From Clostridiales bacterium (GTDB lineage: Bacteria; Bacillota; Clostridia; Peptostreptococcales; JAAYPU01): a stretch of 5,625 bases of DNA. The notes under the pieces are model-generated. The model was given only the letters and a program-made list of their open reading frames with translations. It searched no databases and had not been told where the DNA came from. The DNA is taken from positions 1 through 5,625 of the forward strand of contig JAAYPU010000223.1 of the NCBI GenBank assembly GCA_012519645.1, written 5' to 3'. A program made the position numbers and the translations under genes. Positions 5,376 to 5,625 of the stretch are shown in pieces. The stretch's first letter is position 1. Each line of letters opens with the position of its first letter.

Positions 5376-5505
5376 GGTTTAAGGTCTCAGGCGAAGATAA
5401 TAGATAATGAATAATAGATAACAGTTAAGGAAGGAATTTGACGAAAAGTCAAATTCCAACCTTCACTAATCGCTACCCACTAACCAACTAATCACTAACT
5501 GTTAT
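5376..5505. repeat. Heptamer-built palindromic repeat element, copy 2
   Basis: This is a diverged copy of the element at 1121-1248. Its left arm (5376-5424) is seven contiguous 7-base units, starting GGTTTAA and GGTCTCA and going on with four units of consensus RATAAYA (5396-5423, one ending in G). The core is TTAAGG (5425-5430) plus a hairpin. The right arm (5464-5499) is a run of CACTAAY-like units, one with a 1-base insertion. Outer ends ATAACAGTTA (5418-5427) and TAACTGTTAT (5496-5505) are exact reverse complements. GGTTTMAGGTCTCAGGC is shared with copy 1 at 16 of 17 positions (5376-5392 and 1121-1137). The heptamer sequences differ between copies while the architecture is kept. It carries no gene and begins two bases after the helicase stop codon. 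Confidence 0.8.
5427..5463. other. Hairpin at the core of repeat copy 2
   Basis: GGAATTTGAC (5433-5442) and GTCAAATTCC (5448-5457) form a perfect 10-bp stem with a GAAAA loop. The stem extends to AAGG (5427-5430) and CCTT (5460-5463) across two A-A mismatches, 14 of 16 paired. There is no T-run on either side, so it is not a standard terminator, although it could stabilise the 3' end of helicase transcripts. Confidence 0.75.
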
Positions 5506-5508
5506 GTG

Positions 5509-5625
5509 CCATGACATCGTGGAGTCTTTTAATGGTTAACTTGTTCCATAACATCGTGGAGTTTTAACTATCAATTTGTGTCATGACATCGTGGAGTTTT
5601 AACTATATTTTTATTCCATAACATC
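5509..5625. repeat. Tandem array of 35-37 bp direct repeats (incomplete)
   Basis: Units begin at 5509, 5546, 5581 and 5616, giving spacings of 37, 35 and 35; the fourth is cut by the window end. The conserved part is YCATRACATCGTGGAG, followed in units 2 and 3 by an identical TTTTAACTAT and then about 9 variable bases. Units 1 and 3 carry CATGACATC and units 2 and 4 carry CATAACATC, so the array alternates two types. Each unit holds two small inverted repeats: CCATG/CGTGG around ACAT (imperfect in some units) and AGTTTTAACT. The period of 35 is not a multiple of three, so the repeat is not a protein repeat. The function is unknown. Confidence 0.8.

Noticed and set aside
5509..5625. CRISPR array
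   Set aside because: The units recur every 35-37 bases with only about 9 variable bases between conserved parts. CRISPR arrays need unique spacers of about 30 bases or more and periods near 60-75. No cas gene is in the window.

Overview
The window is AT-rich, gene-dense bacterial chromosome. Compact genes with strong Shine-Dalgarno sites, sigma-A-like promoters, a Firmicutes-style thymidine kinase, a short zinc-ribbon protein and a DeaD-type helicase point to an anaerobic Bacillota of class Clostridia. This rests on gene style and base composition only; genus cannot be told. I see no phage, plasmid, insertion sequence, tRNA or rRNA.

Layout: (1) 60-1116, + strand: ndk (nucleoside diphosphate kinase) then tdk (thymidine kinase), two steps of deoxynucleotide salvage (thymidine to dTMP, and dTDP to dTTP). 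(2) 1121-1248: a palindromic element built of 7-base repeats, lying between convergent genes and encoding the C-terminal tail of the next gene. (3) 1195-2157, - strand: a radical SAM protein of the YhcC/YtqA family. (4) 2158-2394: divergent intergenic region with a plausible promoter for the radical SAM gene. (5) 2395-3276, + strand: a diacylglycerol-kinase-like lipid kinase (YegS/BmrU family). (6) 3277-3532: noncoding, with a good extended -10 promoter and a structured leader whose loop is complementary to the downstream ribosome binding site. (7) 3533-3700: a 55-residue CxxC/CxxC zinc-ribbon protein closed by an intrinsic terminator. (8) 3799-5373: a DEAD-box RNA helicase with a C-terminal DbpA-like RNA-binding domain (DeaD/CsdA type). 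(9) 5376-5505: a second, diverged copy of the heptamer palindrome. (10) 5509-5625: a tandem array of 35-37 bp units running off the window.

The protein-coding genes are ordinary. The interest lies in noncoding DNA. The two palindromic elements share a leader, a heptamer register and an identically spaced hairpin core with compensatory base changes, and both start within 5 bases after a stop codon. The zinc-ribbon leader can form a 13-bp anti-Shine-Dalgarno helix competing with a 20-bp stem, which suggests a riboregulator or thermosensor next to a likely cold-shock helicase. The terminal array alternates two unit types. All RNA-structure and regulatory statements are hand-derived inferences from complementarity.
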